Source: Aphrocallistes beatrix (lineage: Eukaryota > Porifera > Hexactinellida > Sceptrulophora > Aphrocallistidae). From it: 64,000 bases of DNA. A program made the position numbers and the translations under genes. Below, piece by piece: positions 10,459 through 22,925 of the stretch. Position 1 is the first letter of the stretch. Each line of letters begins with the position of its first letter. The stretch is taken from assembly GCA_963281255.1 (NCBI GenBank), contig OY725489.1, positions 5,580,523 to 5,644,522 on the forward strand. The letters run 5' to 3'. Below the pieces are notes generated by a model that saw nothing but the letters and a program-made list of their open reading frames with translations, was not told the origin of the DNA and ran no database searches.

Positions 10459-13400
10459 AAGGGTATCAAAGTGTATTAGTATTAGCATATATAAAACCTT
10501 TCGTTTCCTATCAATAAAAACCCGTTCTGTCATATATAGTAAGTATATATATATTAGGTATGTAGGAGATAGCTAGACTCGCAAAAAGTGGAAACAGTTG
10601 AACTTTCAAAATCCTATTGATCTAAACAGGACAAAGTCGAATTACTTTCTATTATTGAAAAGTTTAACTATTTCACGTTTTTCAAAGTCGAATTACTTCC
10701 AACAATGAAAATCGAACCATTTCCGCATTGCATATATACTCGCAATCTAGATTATAGTATACCTTGAGGACTGGACATTCTCATAAACTCATTCTCACCC
10801 GAATACTCTACACTTGACAAAAGTTTTCAGGATTTGTCAAATCTATATTCTTCAATATGTCGACATCTGTATTCAAAAGAATGAAGCAGATAGCTGAAAT
10901 TTTTGCTGTGTCATTATCACTTTATCATAATAATACAATGCTCATTTTGTAGAGTTATCCTCACTGAACAAAATTCGCATTCCCAAAGTTCTCGTCCCAA
11001 ATATGTATCTCAAATGAGAGTGAAATAGGATATTTTCAATTTGTCCATTGTATTTCTTAAGGGATCAGCTTCCAATTTGTATATTGGTTTATTTTAAGAG
11101 GCCATTATTGTAGTTCATTTATTAGATTTGTATGCATCGGTTTAGGGTAGTAACGAAAAGTTGGAATCTTCCCATTGAAAATGGCTTAAAACTAAATTTG
11201 GAGAACAAAAGTTGTGAAAATCATAGAATAAGGTCATTAAAAGGTGAAATAATTAAGAGCCAATGTGAAAGAGTAATCAGGAGGTGTTCAATAGTATTGC
11301 TCGTGTTGAAAAAATATCATGCCACTTTTAGTGGATTTTTTGTCAATTTTCGCCGCTCAAAAAGTGGGACAAAAATGGTAGTAAACCACTTCAAAACATA
11401 GTGTTCCCTCAGCCTCAAACTATAATACTTCAGAGAATTCAATCTATATGTTAGTTGATGCGTAGAATTGGATGCTTGATCAGTTTTAATCTAAATCTGC
11501 TCAGAACTGAAATATATCAAAGGGAACCCCAAAATCACGTTCAAAGGCAGTGCCCTAAACCGATCAACAAAAATCTAATATAGGAACCAAAATAATTGTC
11601 CTTTAAAAATAAAAATATAAATTGCATCTTTTACATGCCTGTCAATTGGAAACCATATTTAACTGATCGCGAATAGCTGTGCACAGTTGACAAGCAGCAC
11701 CTCCAGCCCCAATTAAAATAGCGGTCAATTTGCTATCGAAAATAGTTCTCTTACTACCACGTTCATATGTCCTCCACATAGTCTAAGCAATTTGATTCCA
11801 ATGAACAAGTTTAAATATAAATTAATGTCTGCAGGAGATAATGGAGGTTTTCGATACTTTCTTTTTGAGAAACTAGTGCAATTGGCATAGTCACAAAAGG
11901 TGAGTTGAACTTTCATCACCAGATTCATCATTTAGAGATCGGGTTTTGAAGGCAAACAGTATAAATGATTTCATTGAGGGCTATATTTTGCAGGGATCTG
12001 GCTGTAATTTAGATGACCTCCATCATAGCCATCAGATATTCTAAGAGTCGGAAATACATCTGATATGTAAATCCGACGTAAGGGGAGGGAATTTCATTAT
12101 TCCAATATCAAAGAGTTCGAGCATCAAAGATGCTTTTTCAAAGGGGTATTTGTAATAATGATTAGGTAAACTGGAGTGCAAAAGCTGCAACAGTTCTAGA
12201 GTCAGTATTTAATCTCTCAGAGAGAAAGGTGATATGATCCAGTAATACCATAAGCAGTGTTTTCATATTAATTGTAAAGTAAATTCTGAAATATATTTCC
12301 TGCATCAATTAGAGAGAGGTTCGACGAATGAAATTGTTTCAGAAAATACATTCGTTCCTTCAGACTTTCACTCTCTTGGAGGATTACATATTCCATGTTG
12401 ATAGAAAGACAATATTTCCCAATTATCCGGATCGTTTTGTCGGATAAATTCCCTACGGGTAGCGTATAAAGCCTTAAATTTTCTGTTCATTTCTGAATAT
12501 TAAGATTCTGGTAAAACTAAACAAGTCGTGGATATTACGTGTTACTTTACGACAAAAAAATGCCGGATTTTGGAGAATAGTTTTTGATTCTCGATTGTTC
12601 ATTTGTAGATAAATGTTCGATTGTTTCGAAATGTTTGTATATTGAAATATTCAAAAAATTAAATATCGACGAATTTATACTTGTTGTGGCATCTTTTGTT
12701 CAGATAGAGTTACCTTGATTAAATGTTTTCAACTCGCTAACATCTCTAGAAAAACAAATCACTTGCAATGTATTGCATTTATCTGATGTCTCAAAAAGTA
12801 ATAGTATCTATTCAATCTTACACTATTGAAAAGTGAGAAATTTTACACTTATTCAACTCTACAATGCAAATAGTTTTTTCGGGACTATTTCGGTGGTGCA
12901 TGGTGATGATACTCAATTTTAAAAACGAAAAAAAGTATTTGAGTCACTGTTCGGAATGCATTTGCAAAACCTGTTTGATAAATTCAAATGAGAGTTCACA
13001 ATTTTCTTCGAAATAATCAAAAAAACCTACTACAAACTTAATTCATGAACAACATTCCAATATATAATACTTGTAGTTCTCATAAGATAAAAGCGCAAAT
13101 ATGCACTAATATAATTGATGTGTTTAAAATATTCTTACAATCTCGTTACCATATGTAGTATTAGAGGTAATCAAATCATCAAATCAAGTTTTCTACAGTG
13201 CTTATTCCGAATATCGGATTCATTTATCGATTTAAAATGGGGTAAAATTTGTCCATTCAGTCATGTTGCACCACAGTGTGCATAGTTTGCTCACAAGCAA
13301 TTCAGCTGCCATCATTTTCCATCAACATGAAATCAAATAAATGGAACATTGAGTAAAATAATATTGTCCATAAGAACACCTGCTCAATGGAAAACATAAT

Positions 13401-14527
13401 AGCAATTCACAGGCTATTCAAGTAAAAATCACTGTCTCCAGTAGTATACTGGGAATTGTGCTTCAGAAGATAAATTCCACATATTAATATCCTCGTCTAT
13501 AATTCGATTTTGACAAGCCCATTAGGCAAATGTAATTGCGGGTGCAAATATCTTGTGGTGTCATGATGGACCCGCACGACTTGGATGGTTCTAGACACAA
13601 TAATCAAATATCTAAGGGAAATGGCCTTAAACTGCCATTTTGCAAAAAACACTAATATTTGTATGATTGGTGTCATTAGTTGTGTAATTAAAGACATTGA
13701 AAATGAATTTAATGCAAAAAAACTCGGAAATGCAAACATTGTCATATCTCCGGCACCACTAAATTTGAAGGACTTTCGAGGTTTCATAACTTGTCCAATT
13801 ACAAAGTCAAACCATTATTATACCATCTAGCTGGCCTGTGCAACAGCAGACCAAACGCCTTTACAACATAATTAAACTCGACCAAGAATTTATTGGTTTG
13901 GATTCATGAAAACGCCACCACTTGAAATTGATCCCATTAATTTATTCCTCAGCACTCCTAATACACACTACATTCTACTGAATTATCTCCTTAATTCAAA
14001 ATTCAAATGCGTATAAAGATAGAAAACTTGTGCGGGCATCTGTTCGAGTTTGTTCAATTGGTCAACGCAATCTCTGTCATGATACGGATGTTACAACGCG
14101 ATTTTCAACAGTATATCCCAAGGTGAAAACATATAACACCAACCAACAATCAACCATATCGAGTGTATTGTAGGAAAGGTAACTAACTAGTCCAAGGCCT
14201 AACGAAACTTAGAATCCAAACATCATCCAAAGTGAGTTCATAGTTATGTAAAGTTTAGTCTTGCCGTTGGAAGGTTCAACCAGGGAAAGGTTGGAGATAG
14301 CTGATTTTGCTACTAAGTATCATTAGAATCGTATTTCTTGAAGAATAAAATATTCAACACGCAAAATACATATTGGGAAAAATTTTTAACGCTTTTTAGT
14401 CAGGAGAGTCGACAGTGAATCCCCGCAACCACCCTACTACAAACTTTTCAAAATTCACTCTATCAATATTTTAATATCTATTTTTGAAAATAGCGAATTA
14501 TTTTAACAATATGAAGTGTCTCATGAA
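10459..14527. other. Gene-poor AT-rich interval
   Basis: Both strands were read. The ORFs present (for example 11132-11401, 13497-13787 minus, 13585-13830) show no domain, repeat, signal peptide or neighbouring splice signal that I could support. The 81-codon ORF at 13585 (MVLDTIIKYLREMALN...) is the least random-looking but has no recognisable relatives. Diverged transposon remains are likely but could not be delimited. Confidence 0.4.
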
Positions 14528-14905
14528 GATATTTGGGGTGAGATTTCCCTTGCTACGCAAGAATGCTTCAAAAGTGTGGCGACTTACTATCTCATATTTG
14601 TTGTTATATAATCGAGTGATACAATATTCGACTCAGATCAGCTACATGATTCTAGCAATACAAATATAAACCCCAAATCATCATTTAATAAGATTATAAG
14701 AGATTCTCATCAACTACAATGTAACAATATCACATAATCTTATTAAATGACAATTCACAAGATTGGCATGTACATAATTTGACACAGGAAGCTGAGCAAG
14801 TCGAACAAGGGACCACTCGAAAGGGCAAAATAAAATTTGAGAATGGAATATTTTAACATTTCAGAAGCATTCTTGCGTTGCTAAGAAAAGATCACCCCAA
14901 GTATA
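14528..14905. mobile_element. Putative MITE with ~38 bp imperfect inverted ends
   Basis: The left arm near 14530-14575 (GGGGTGAGATTTCCCTTGCT then ACGCAAGAATGCTTC) recurs inverted at 14865-14903 (GAAGCATTCTTGCGTTGCTA then TCACCCCAAGTA). A second, shorter inverted pair inside (TCATTTAATAAGATTAT near 14679 and ATAATCTTATTAAATGA near 14735) makes a nested hairpin. ORF 14484-14669 overlaps the arm and is not supported as a gene. No TSD was identified. Confidence 0.5.
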
Positions 14906-16057
14906 GTAATATGACTTTTGGTAATATGATTTTTGTGGTAATATGATTTTTTTGAAAAACATCAAGCTGATATAACATGGTAATTAAAAGTAGATTACAG
15001 GGTGGCCAATAAGTTATGTCCCAGGCTCTATTGGATTTATAATGTTTAAGACTCCAATAATCCTGATTATAAGTTGGTTGGAAATTGCCAAAATAATATT
15101 GTCAATGATTTTAAGAGAATTTACGTATTGGGTCTAAGATATAAAACTGTAATAAAACTGTATTTGGGGGTCAATTTAGTCAAGAAAAATGTGAAGGTCT
15201 CGAGCATTCAAAATAAAAAAAGGAGGATATATTGAAAGATATCCTAATACTTCTTATCTAATGCTTCTAAACTAACAATAGATAAAATTAAAAAGAACTA
15301 TGTTCCGTATTTTCACAAGAACATGGTCTAAAAAGAAATCTGCTCAGGTTAGTATGCATTGGTAAAACTACCTTGCGCACTGAAATAATCAATATGTATA
15401 TTACTCTCTCTAATAGAGATCAAATGACAATAATTATTGGATGCCCTAGCATTCTAGTGGCTATATCATGATGTTTACAAACGTTTATAAGCTATTTAAG
15501 CTCGGTTGAAAATTATCATTCAGTTCCACCATGTGATCACCTACAGTGGTGGAAACACCAGACAATTGGCACATGGTAGCACAAGTTGAGAATTTTCGAA
15601 CTCAAATATAAATATGCAATGCAAACGCGTAGAATGATGATCTGAAATGAAGATTATAATAAATGAGATTATAGTATATATACATAAGTTCATGTGCATT
15701 ATCATCCGCTAATTGACCATTAACGATAACCAAGCATTTTGCCATACATTTGTTTTGCTTATTCATGGATTTCTAAACTACCAGGACAGTCAACTCATTA
15801 TACAGTCTGTTATAATGAAAATCTCGAAAACTATCAATCAATGCTATTGGTATTAAATATATAATTGTTGAATATGAGGAATGCATGGGGATTTATTTGG
15901 TCATGTTGGTATGTTTGAAATGTTTGTGGTTTGTAATTTTTCGCGGTTTTACACCATTTCATATATGGTAATATTGTAAATAGTAGTAATTCGGAATCGG
16001 TTAGAGCTATTGGCAACAAATGTATTATTACCAGATAGAATGTCGTATATATATATA
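14906..16057. other. Noncoding interval
   Basis: No supported gene. The stretch near 15001 (GGTGGCCAATAAGTTATGTC) resembles a mariner/Tc1-type terminal sequence, but a matching inverted partner was not found. Confidence 0.4.
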
Positions 16058-17417
16058 CAGTATGTCCCGAAAGTCTTTTCCTATTATAATATCGACTATA
16101 TTATGCACCCTTAGCTCATCTAGTCCAACTAAGTTAGACTTACAACTATTTTTACTTTTGGCAACGTGTTAAAAGATTAAATAATAGCTATATTATCCAA
16201 GGCATTGTATTCGTCTCAATTTTTTTTTTGAATTTACAAATTTCTTTTTTTTTCGGATATTAGATGTCAAATTTAATGAATCCTTCCTCAAATCTTGTAC
16301 GTGTCAAAGCGATAGCTATGTTAGAAGCTGGGATTACACAAAAAGACGTTGCTAAAAGACTAGGGAAAACGATCAAAACAGTAAACAATTGGTGGAGACG
16401 CAATAAGTGTGGTGAAAGTCTGATTGATAAACCCAGATCAGGGAGGCCATCTTCACTTACGAGAGTGGCTAAAATTGTGATTTCAAAGTCTGTTGGTAAG
16501 AGACACCAGTCGACAAGAAAACTGGCGAGAAGACTAACCGCTCGTGGCCACAATACCTCCAAAACCGCCATACATCGCTATTTGAGGGAAAAGTTTGGCC
16601 TCAAAAGCTACAAACGACCCCGCAATCCGAGATTAACGGAAAAACAGAGGGTTCACAGATTAAAATTTTGTAAAGAAAGACTCAATTGGTCAGCTAAGGA
16701 TTGGGCTAACGTCGTATTCTCGGACGAAGCTCCTTTTCATCTGTTTGAACCTTCAAACCGACAAACCTTCAAACCGAAAAAGTTTGGGACTCTGATGCTC
16801 AAAATATACCTCCGGTTCTCACATCAAAATTCCCCCCACATTTGATGGTATGAGGCGCTATGTCAGCTAATGCTGTGTCAGATTTACACATTCTTCCTCA
16901 GAAATGCACTATAAATGCCAAATATTATGTGGATAACATCCTAGCTGGCCCATGTAAATCTCCCTTTGCTCGTAGGCGATCAAAAGGGACGATTCTGGAG
17001 AGAAAACTTTGCGAAAACATGTCGAATGCCATCAGCAGGATGGAGCCCCTGCTCACACCTCAAAATCGAGGCAGGAATGGTGTCGATTGAAACTTCCTGG
17101 TTACTGGGCGAAAGAAGTATGGCCAGGCAACTCTCCTGATCTTTCTCCGATTGAAAATTTGTGGGCTGTGTTTAAACAAAACTTATCAGAGATACCTCCT
17201 GCGACAAATCTAGAAATGCTGGAAAAAAATCTGAAAACGTTGTGGTCGGACATCAGTCCTGATTTACTCAGAAGATTGATAGATGGAATGCCAGACAGGA
17301 TGAGGAAGTGTGTAGTAATGAAAGGAGGTTATATTGGGAAATAATTAAACCCTTATGACACGTAATATTAATTTTATAATTTCAAATCAAATAGGAAAAT
17401 ACTTTCGGGACATACTG
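16058..17417 (+). mobile_element. Tc1-like element, DD37E type, 1360 bp
   Basis: The ends are inverted repeats of about 27 bp with one mismatch (CAGTATGTCCCGAAAGT at each end). TA flanks both sides (16056-16057 and 17418-17419), the signature of Tc1/mariner insertion. It carries one transposase, broken by frameshifts. The near-perfect ends suggest it is not very old, and related copies could still mobilise it in trans. Confidence 0.9.
16264..17344 (+). pseudogene. Tc1-type (DD37E) transposase, frameshifted
   Basis: The N-terminal part (16264-16845) has the paired helix-turn-helix region (LVRVKAIAMLEAGITQKDVA and a second around residues 75-110) and the first catalytic aspartate in VFSDEAPF (D154). 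The reading frame then changes at least twice (pieces at 16860-17090 and 17009-17344). The second aspartate lies in QQDGAPAHTSK and the glutamate in SPDLSPIENLW. Counting residues between them gives 37, so the motif is DD37E rather than the usual Tc1 DD34E. A short duplicated stretch (TTCAAACCGA, near 16755-16775) sits close to the first break. The protein as read is non-functional. Confidence 0.88.
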
Positions 17418-18524
17418 TATATATTCAAAGGATCAAATCGACTTATCCTAAATACTTGTGAATTTTGAGTGTGTGGTTTTCACACCTATGTATCATAATG
17501 AGGTCAAACTATTTGCTTTCAGGGATATTTTTTCGCATGATTTAGACACAATTAAACTCATTATTAATGATCAATTGACTTACTGGATCATACCGATGAT
17601 CTGTCAATTCGATATGTATAGAATTTTATAATGGAACACATTCCAGCTTGCTAGGGAAATCAACTATTTATTTCTGATAAATGGAAGAAATAAATCATGG
17701 GTGAATAAAAAAGAAAAAAGTTATAGTCGAAAAACTGAAATTTCTAATTATAAAAAAGGTGACAATCTCGTCATAATTCCATAATGAGTGGACTTTTTCG
17801 TCTGAACTCAGAACATACTGGAGCCAAGGTCTAAAGACTCCTGTATGCCAAAAATAAGTCATCTGCGCCTGGTAGTTTCTTCAATCAATTCGTTACACAT
17901 ACGAGTATATATGTATATCTTTACTATTAAAACTCGATCAATGTATCTATATGTAGTATATGGGGAATTCCATGTCAAATCAACCAGCCATTTCACCACC
18001 ATCAACCAATTTGTCTGGAATTTGCTGTGCGACAAACCACTGATGTGTATTTAATGTGAAAATTTCGGATCAATCGGTCATGTGGTTTACTTATGACATC
18101 ACAAAATTTTGAATTTTTGCTGTTTGACCAAGGATTTTCGCAATGGTAAAATCACCACCCATATTAAACTCGAAAAATTCGTTAAGTTTTCATCAAACCC
18201 TTTCATAAATTGCTATACTTATGTTTTACATATGGAGAATACGAAAAATATGAGGAAGTTAAATTTTGAGTTCATTTTATTTGTAAAAACTGGAACTGAA
18301 CCAACTCCTGAAGTAAACCGGAACTATGACGTAACAAAAATGTTTATTTTGGGAACTGTTTTATTTTTCGGTATATTGCTGTTTATAATCATAATTCGTT
18401 GTATGAAAAAATTCATTTGGTTTCTATATGTTCTCTGAGTTATTCACATTTTTATACCAGTAAACGCTTTCTATATATACTTGTACATCAAAATTTTATT
18501 CCAAAAGATTCTCCAAATATGACA
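17418..18524. other. Repeat-derived interval with an R1 fragment
   Basis: About 17743-17946 is a diverged R1 3' part (GTCATAATTCCATAATGAGT, then GGAGCCAAGGTCTAAAGACT and CTTTACTATTAAAACTCGAT). The remainder (17950-18524) holds ORF 18109-18438 with a hydrophobic C-terminal stretch (MFILGTVLFFGILLFIIIIR). It has no recognisable family and is probably chance in AT-rich DNA. Confidence 0.5.
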
Positions 18525-18783
18525 ATATACTATATATCAAATTGCTGGAAATTTCGTGCTGAGCACGAATTCAGAAATTCAGAAACAAATGATAATCTGA
18601 CATGTTTGAAAGAAGTTATTGATCTGGGATTCTGGTGGATACTATGGGATGTGGTTATTTTTGGGTAACCAGTCATCAATGACCTTTTTCACACTTTTAA
18701 GGGTGAAAATTTTGGATATACCATATTTTGAAGTTAAGTACTGCTAAAGGTTGTCGAACAAAATATTTGCATTTTATTTAATA
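18525..18783 (+). repeat. TTAA-family element copy, left piece
   Basis: This stretch matches 41370-41625 of the complete element (shared TATATCAAATTGCTGGAAAT, GAAGTTATTGATCT and CCATATTTTGAAGTTAAGTA). It is interrupted after about 18783 by R1 DNA, and its continuation resumes at 23476. The start of this copy is not the usual GGTTGGCC end, so it is truncated or replaced on the left. Confidence 0.75.
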
Positions 18784-19302
18784 CAAGCGCGCTTCGCTTC
18801 CTTTCGCTGCGCGGCTGGCGTACACTTCGTGTCCGCCAGAGGCTCCTTCGGTCGCCTGGAGGTGACATTGGTTAATTATAAGGGAGATAACATCTCTAAA
18901 TATGTCCATCTTAGTGTTAAAACCGATTTCACTCGAAAAATCACCAAATTTGTCAATTTAAAAATTTTTGATGCGTAATGATGACGTCATAACAAAGTGA
19001 TGAGTCTTCATTTTTTGTTGAAAGTCACATCATATGTGAGGTATGTTAGTATACAGATTTTATTAAAATTTCAGCCTTTTATCTCCTATAATGGCTGAGT
19101 TATGCCCGAATAACTGTGTTGCTTAACTTTTAAAAATGTGACAATGACGTCATAATTCCATGATGAGTCGACATTTTGCTCTGAACTCAGAACTTACTGG
19201 AGCCATAGCCAAAAGACTCCCACATGCCACAAATCAGCCTTCTGCGCCCGGCAGTTTCTTCAATCAATTCGTTACAGAGATATATATATATACGTATATA
19301 TA
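18781..19302 (+). repeat. R1 repeat, copy d (interrupted by Tigger)
   Basis: It begins TACAAGCGCGCTTCGCTTCC, contains two TGACGTCA sites (about 18981 and 19145) and GATGAGTC motifs, and runs to the TA-rich end, where the Tigger element is inserted. The hairpin module carries a substitution (GGCGTACAC opposite GTGTCCGCC). Confidence 0.85.
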
Positions 19303-19937
19303 CACTACAAGATCGATTTTACGAACACCGATTTTACGAACTAAATTTGAAATATGATCGATTTTACGAACTCCTAAAAAAACCTAAATTATTTAATTTA
19401 ATAGTTCTGTAATACATTTTTGGTTGTATTAGAAAGATTTTTAAAAAAATCATTTGACGTGTCAAATTTTTTAAATGTAGACCATGTATATAATTTCTCA
19501 ACGAACAAATTGCAGATTTACTAATTTATAAAACGATTTTATGAATTAATAATTCCCATAATATTATGTCAAATGCCCAATTTGACGAAAAATACTTTCA
19601 CAATTAGTACAATTTCAAATCCCTTTTACCAATTCGGAAATCAATTACCGCGATATATTAATAATCAAAGTAACAGGCCCGCGCCACCAGTGCGGTTGGT
19701 CAGGTTTCAACCTGACCACTTTTGTTCGGGATCCTATTCAACAATCTTACTGTTGAATACCACTTCTAAACCGGTGGCGCCGGCACTGAGTAAATACATA
19801 CTTCGGACGATTCATAATATACAAGTACAACCGCAATCACTCAAGAAAGTAGGCTAATATCTGACTGTATATTAAAATATCAACATTTGATCAGATTATA
19901 TCAATAGGCTTTAGATTTTTTAAATTTCAATTTACAT

Positions 19938-21515
19938 ATGGCATCTCAGATTAGAGCAGCTAAAAGAAAGAAATCTTCATACAGTTTAGAAATGAAGCTT
20001 GAGGTGTATAAAAAGTTGAAGGCGGGAACAACTCCTTCTACTATCGCGTCTCAGTATCGCATTCCGAGATCGACAATTAGTCAGATTAAAAATGTATCCG
20101 GACCGAAAATCGAAACATTCCTCGTCGCTAATCCCCATTTTGATACAAGGAAAACAATGAAAAGTGCAGCGTACCCAAAACTTGACGAAGCTTTGAAGGT
20201 ATTCTTCGATCAACAACGATCCCTTGGTAAACCAATTTCAGGCACTCTTTTACAAGAGAAGGCCAGAATCATTGACAATAAGTTAACTGCACAAAGCGAG
20301 GGAGGTGAAGCTGATAGATTCGCACTTGAGAAGGATAAATCTAAAGATGTCAAATTAGGTGAAGGATTTCTCGGAAAATTCAAAAAACGACATGGAATTA
20401 GGCACATGCGGTCTGTAGGAGAGAAGGGAAGTGAAGACAAAAAGTCAATTGATTCATTCATACAAAATTTTCAAGATATAATTTTGACGGAGAACTTAAC
20501 CCATGACCAAGTATACAATGCAGATGAGACAGGTTTATGTTGGCGTGCGATACCTACTAAAACACTCGCAGGGCCTAATGAGTTGAAAGTAGAAGGGTTC
20601 AAGATCGATAAAGAGAGAGTAACATTGATGGCTTGTGCTAATGCATCCGGAACTCATAAGCTAGATTTGGTATTCATATATAAATACCAAAATCCTAGAG
20701 CGCTGAAACACTTAGATAAAGGCAAACTTCCTGTTGTATATTATAGTCAGGCAAACGCCTGGATGACTACTGTATTATTTGAAAGATGGTTTGAACAGGA
20801 ATTCGTCCCCGCGGTCAAGAATCATTTAAACCAATTAGGTTTAGAGGAAAGGGCTGTTCTATTGCTAGATAATGCCCCAAGTCATACTAAAGTATCTCTG
20901 ATGAATAATGATTCAAAAATACGTTGTGTCTTTCTCCCCCCAAACACAACTTCCGTCTTACAGCCAATGGACCAAGGTGTCTTAGACACTGTTAAAAGAC
21001 ATTACAGGAAAAAATTAATGCGTAAAGCCTTAGATGAGGACAACGAATCCAAATCGATGACTGAATTCAAGAGAAACATAACCATTAAAGACGCAATTAG
21101 ATGGTCCGCTGAGGCTTGGGATGATATTGTCCCTTATACTCTACGTTCGAGTTGGAACATGATTTTACCACCTATTGATAAAGCTGAGGTAGTTGAACAG
21201 GAGGCAACTAGTGACGATTTAGAGGATGAAAAGGCAATTGTATCGCAATGGATTCTTGATAGTGAAGATTTTGGCAATGCTGAAATGAATGACGATGAGC
21301 TTATTCAGTTCGCTCATGATGAAAAACCACCTCAAGAGGAGACTGATGAAGAGTTGGTACCCACACCAGACATTATTCCAATATCAGATGCTAGCAATTT
21401 GTTAAAAACAATTCTCCCAACATTAGAAAATGAGACAGGAAGCACAAAAGAAGAGATCAACGTTTTACAAAGAATAATATCAAGGTGGACACAACAGCAT
21501 TCTTCAAATAATTAA
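19938..21515 (+). CDS. Tigger/pogo transposase, 525 aa, intact
   Basis: This is predicted to bind the element ends and catalyse cut-and-paste transposition in the nucleus. The N-terminus (residues about 10-60) reads as a CENP-B/Psq-type helix-turn-helix (SLEMKLEVYKKLKAGTTPST, then IASQYRIPRSTISQIK). Residues about 75-165 fit the second CENP-B/Tc5 helix-turn-helix (GFLGKFKKRHGIRH). The DDE_1 domain follows with D196 (YNADETGLCWR), D311 (LLLDNAPSHTK) and D345 (LQPMDQGVLDTVKRHYRKK). The C-terminus is acidic (EEADDEE-rich, 400-485). The length is normal for the family and there are no internal stops. Basic residues at the start (AAKRKKS) could act as a nuclear signal. Met at 19938 opens the conserved N-terminus. 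Confidence 0.93.
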   Translation: MASQIRAAKRKKSSYSLEMKLEVYKKLKAGTTPSTIASQYRIPRSTISQIKNVSGPKIETFLVANPHFDTRKTMKSAAYPKLDEALKVFFDQQRSLGKPISGTLLQEKARIIDNKLTAQSEGGEADRFALEKDKSKDVKLGEGFLGKFKKRHGIRHMRSVGEKGSEDKKSIDSFIQNFQDIILTENLTHDQVYNADETGLCWRAIPTKTLAGPNELKVEGFKIDKERVTLMACANASGTHKLDLVFIYKYQNPRALKHLDKGKLPVVYYSQANAWMTTVLFERWFEQEFVPAVKNHLNQLGLEERAVLLLDNAPSHTKVSLMNNDSKIRCVFLPPNTTSVLQPMDQGVLDTVKRHYRKKLMRKALDEDNESKSMTEFKRNITIKDAIRWSAEAWDDIVPYTLRSSWNMILPPIDKAEVVEQEATSDDLEDEKAIVSQWILDSEDFGNAEMNDDELIQFAHDEKPPQEETDEELVPTPDIIPISDASNLLKTILPTLENETGSTKEEINVLQRIISRWTQQHSSNN

Positions 21516-21641
21516 ACTCTTTTTTTTCTTTACATAGGACTAGCATAGATATTGGTAGCATTCCTAACACATTCACTAGACTTGATAATGTTAACTTAAT
21601 AGACGCTCAGATCCCAAGAATCAATTAATAAAAGATTGAAA

Positions 21642-21885
21642 CTGACTAGATTTTTACGAACCAAAATGTTCGATTTTACGAACAAAAACGTTCAATTTTA
21701 CGAACAAAACATTCGATTTTACGAACAAAAACGTTTCATTTTACGAACAGAAACATTCGATTTTACGAACAAAAACGTTCCATTTTACGAACAGAAACAT
21801 TCGATTTTACGAACAAGAACGTTCCATTTTACGAACAGAAACATTCGATTTTACGAACAAAAATGTTTCATTTTAGGAACAAATT
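21642..21885. repeat. Array of TIR-like motifs inside the Tigger element
   Basis: About eleven tandem units of 21-22 bp, each containing TTCGATTTTACGAAC or a close variant, lie between the transposase stop and the right end. The core equals the inner half of the terminal inverted repeat. It may provide extra transposase-binding sites or have grown by slippage. ORF 21636-21890 simply reads through the array. Confidence 0.9.
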
Positions 21886-22325
21886 TCTAATCTCACGTCT
21901 ATATAGACAAATGAATCTAACAAATTGTGGTTGGTTTAGATATTCTAACAATGTACCATCTAATGCATTGCGTAATCTGGAACTTGAAGTTTGTAGTAGT
22001 TCCAACCACTACATGGTTAAGCAAACGTAACTTAAATCTATGTACGTTCTACATTGAGTTCATTGAAAGTAATCGAATTTGCATTATCTTTCAGATCAAA
22101 AGGGACTGTTATAGCGTTTCTCTTGTAATTAATAAAATGTTATAATAAATTTCAGTCTAAGTTAATACTAGTACTAAGTTAATATTGTACGTAATTTATT
22201 TCCAACCACAAGTCTTGAGCTAAGAGATAAATTAAGTTTCTTGGGATGATCGATTTTACGAAAAGTTCGATTTTACGAACAGTTTGGGTCCCGAGTTGTT
22301 CGTAAAATCGATCTTGCAGTGTATA

Positions 22326-22871
22326 TCCTTACTATTAAAACTCGATTATTGTTTGTTTGTGTATATATATATATATACAAGCGCGCTTCGCTTGCTTGCG
22401 CTGCGCGGCTGGCGGACACTTTGTGTCCGCCAGAGACTCCCTTCGGTCGCCTGGAGGTGACATTGGTTAATTATAAGGGAGATATCATCTCTAAATATGT
22501 CCATCTTAGATTTAAAATCGATATCACTCGAAAAAACACCAAAATTATCAATTTTTAATAATTTGATGCGTAATGATGACGTCATAACAGAGTGATGAGT
22601 CATCATATTTGGATGAGAGTTGTACCATATGTGAAATATGTTAGTATACAGATTTTATTAAAATTTCAGCCTTCTATCTCCTATAATGGATGAGTTATGC
22701 CCGAATAACTGTGTTGATTAACTTTTAAAAATGTGACAATGAAGTCATAATTCCATGATGAGTCGACATTTTGCTCTGAACTCAGAACTTACTGGAGCCA
22801 TATCCAAAAGACTCCCACATGCCAAAAATCAGCCTTCTGCGCCCGGCAGTTTCTTCAATCAATTCGTTAAA

Positions 22872-22903
<32 letters not shown>

Positions 22904-22925
22904 AATCGAGTTTTAATAGTAAGGA
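22326..22925 (+). mobile_element. R1 repeat, complete copy e, 600 bp
   Basis: It has both terminal repeats (TCCTTACTATTAAAACTCG at the left; CGAGTTTTAATAGTAAGGA at the right), (TA)n tracts inside each end, the GGCGGACAC/GTGTCCGCC hairpin with a TTT loop near 22411, one TGACGTCA (22577) and GATGAGTCATC. The second TGACGTCA site is mutated (TGAAGTCA, about 22741). Confidence 0.85.

Larger units (their letters stand above)
19303..22321 (+). mobile_element. Complete Tigger/pogo element, 3019 bp
   Basis: The 24 bp terminal inverted repeats differ at one base. They begin CACTACAAGATCGATTTT on the left and, read inward, CACTGCAAGATCGATTTT on the right. TA flanks both ends. A single intact transposase ORF fills the middle. 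Variants of the terminal motif GATTTTACGAAC are repeated next to the left end (about 19329-19371), in a long array at 21642-21885, and next to the right end. The intact ORF and matching ends suggest recent insertion into R1 DNA. Confidence 0.93.

Noticed and set aside
18109..18438. Small membrane protein
   Set aside because: A hydrophobic run is present, but the region is repeat-derived and T-rich, in which hydrophobic ORFs arise by chance.
21636..21890. 84-codon ORF after the Tigger transposase
   Set aside because: It is a read-through of the 21-22 bp motif array.
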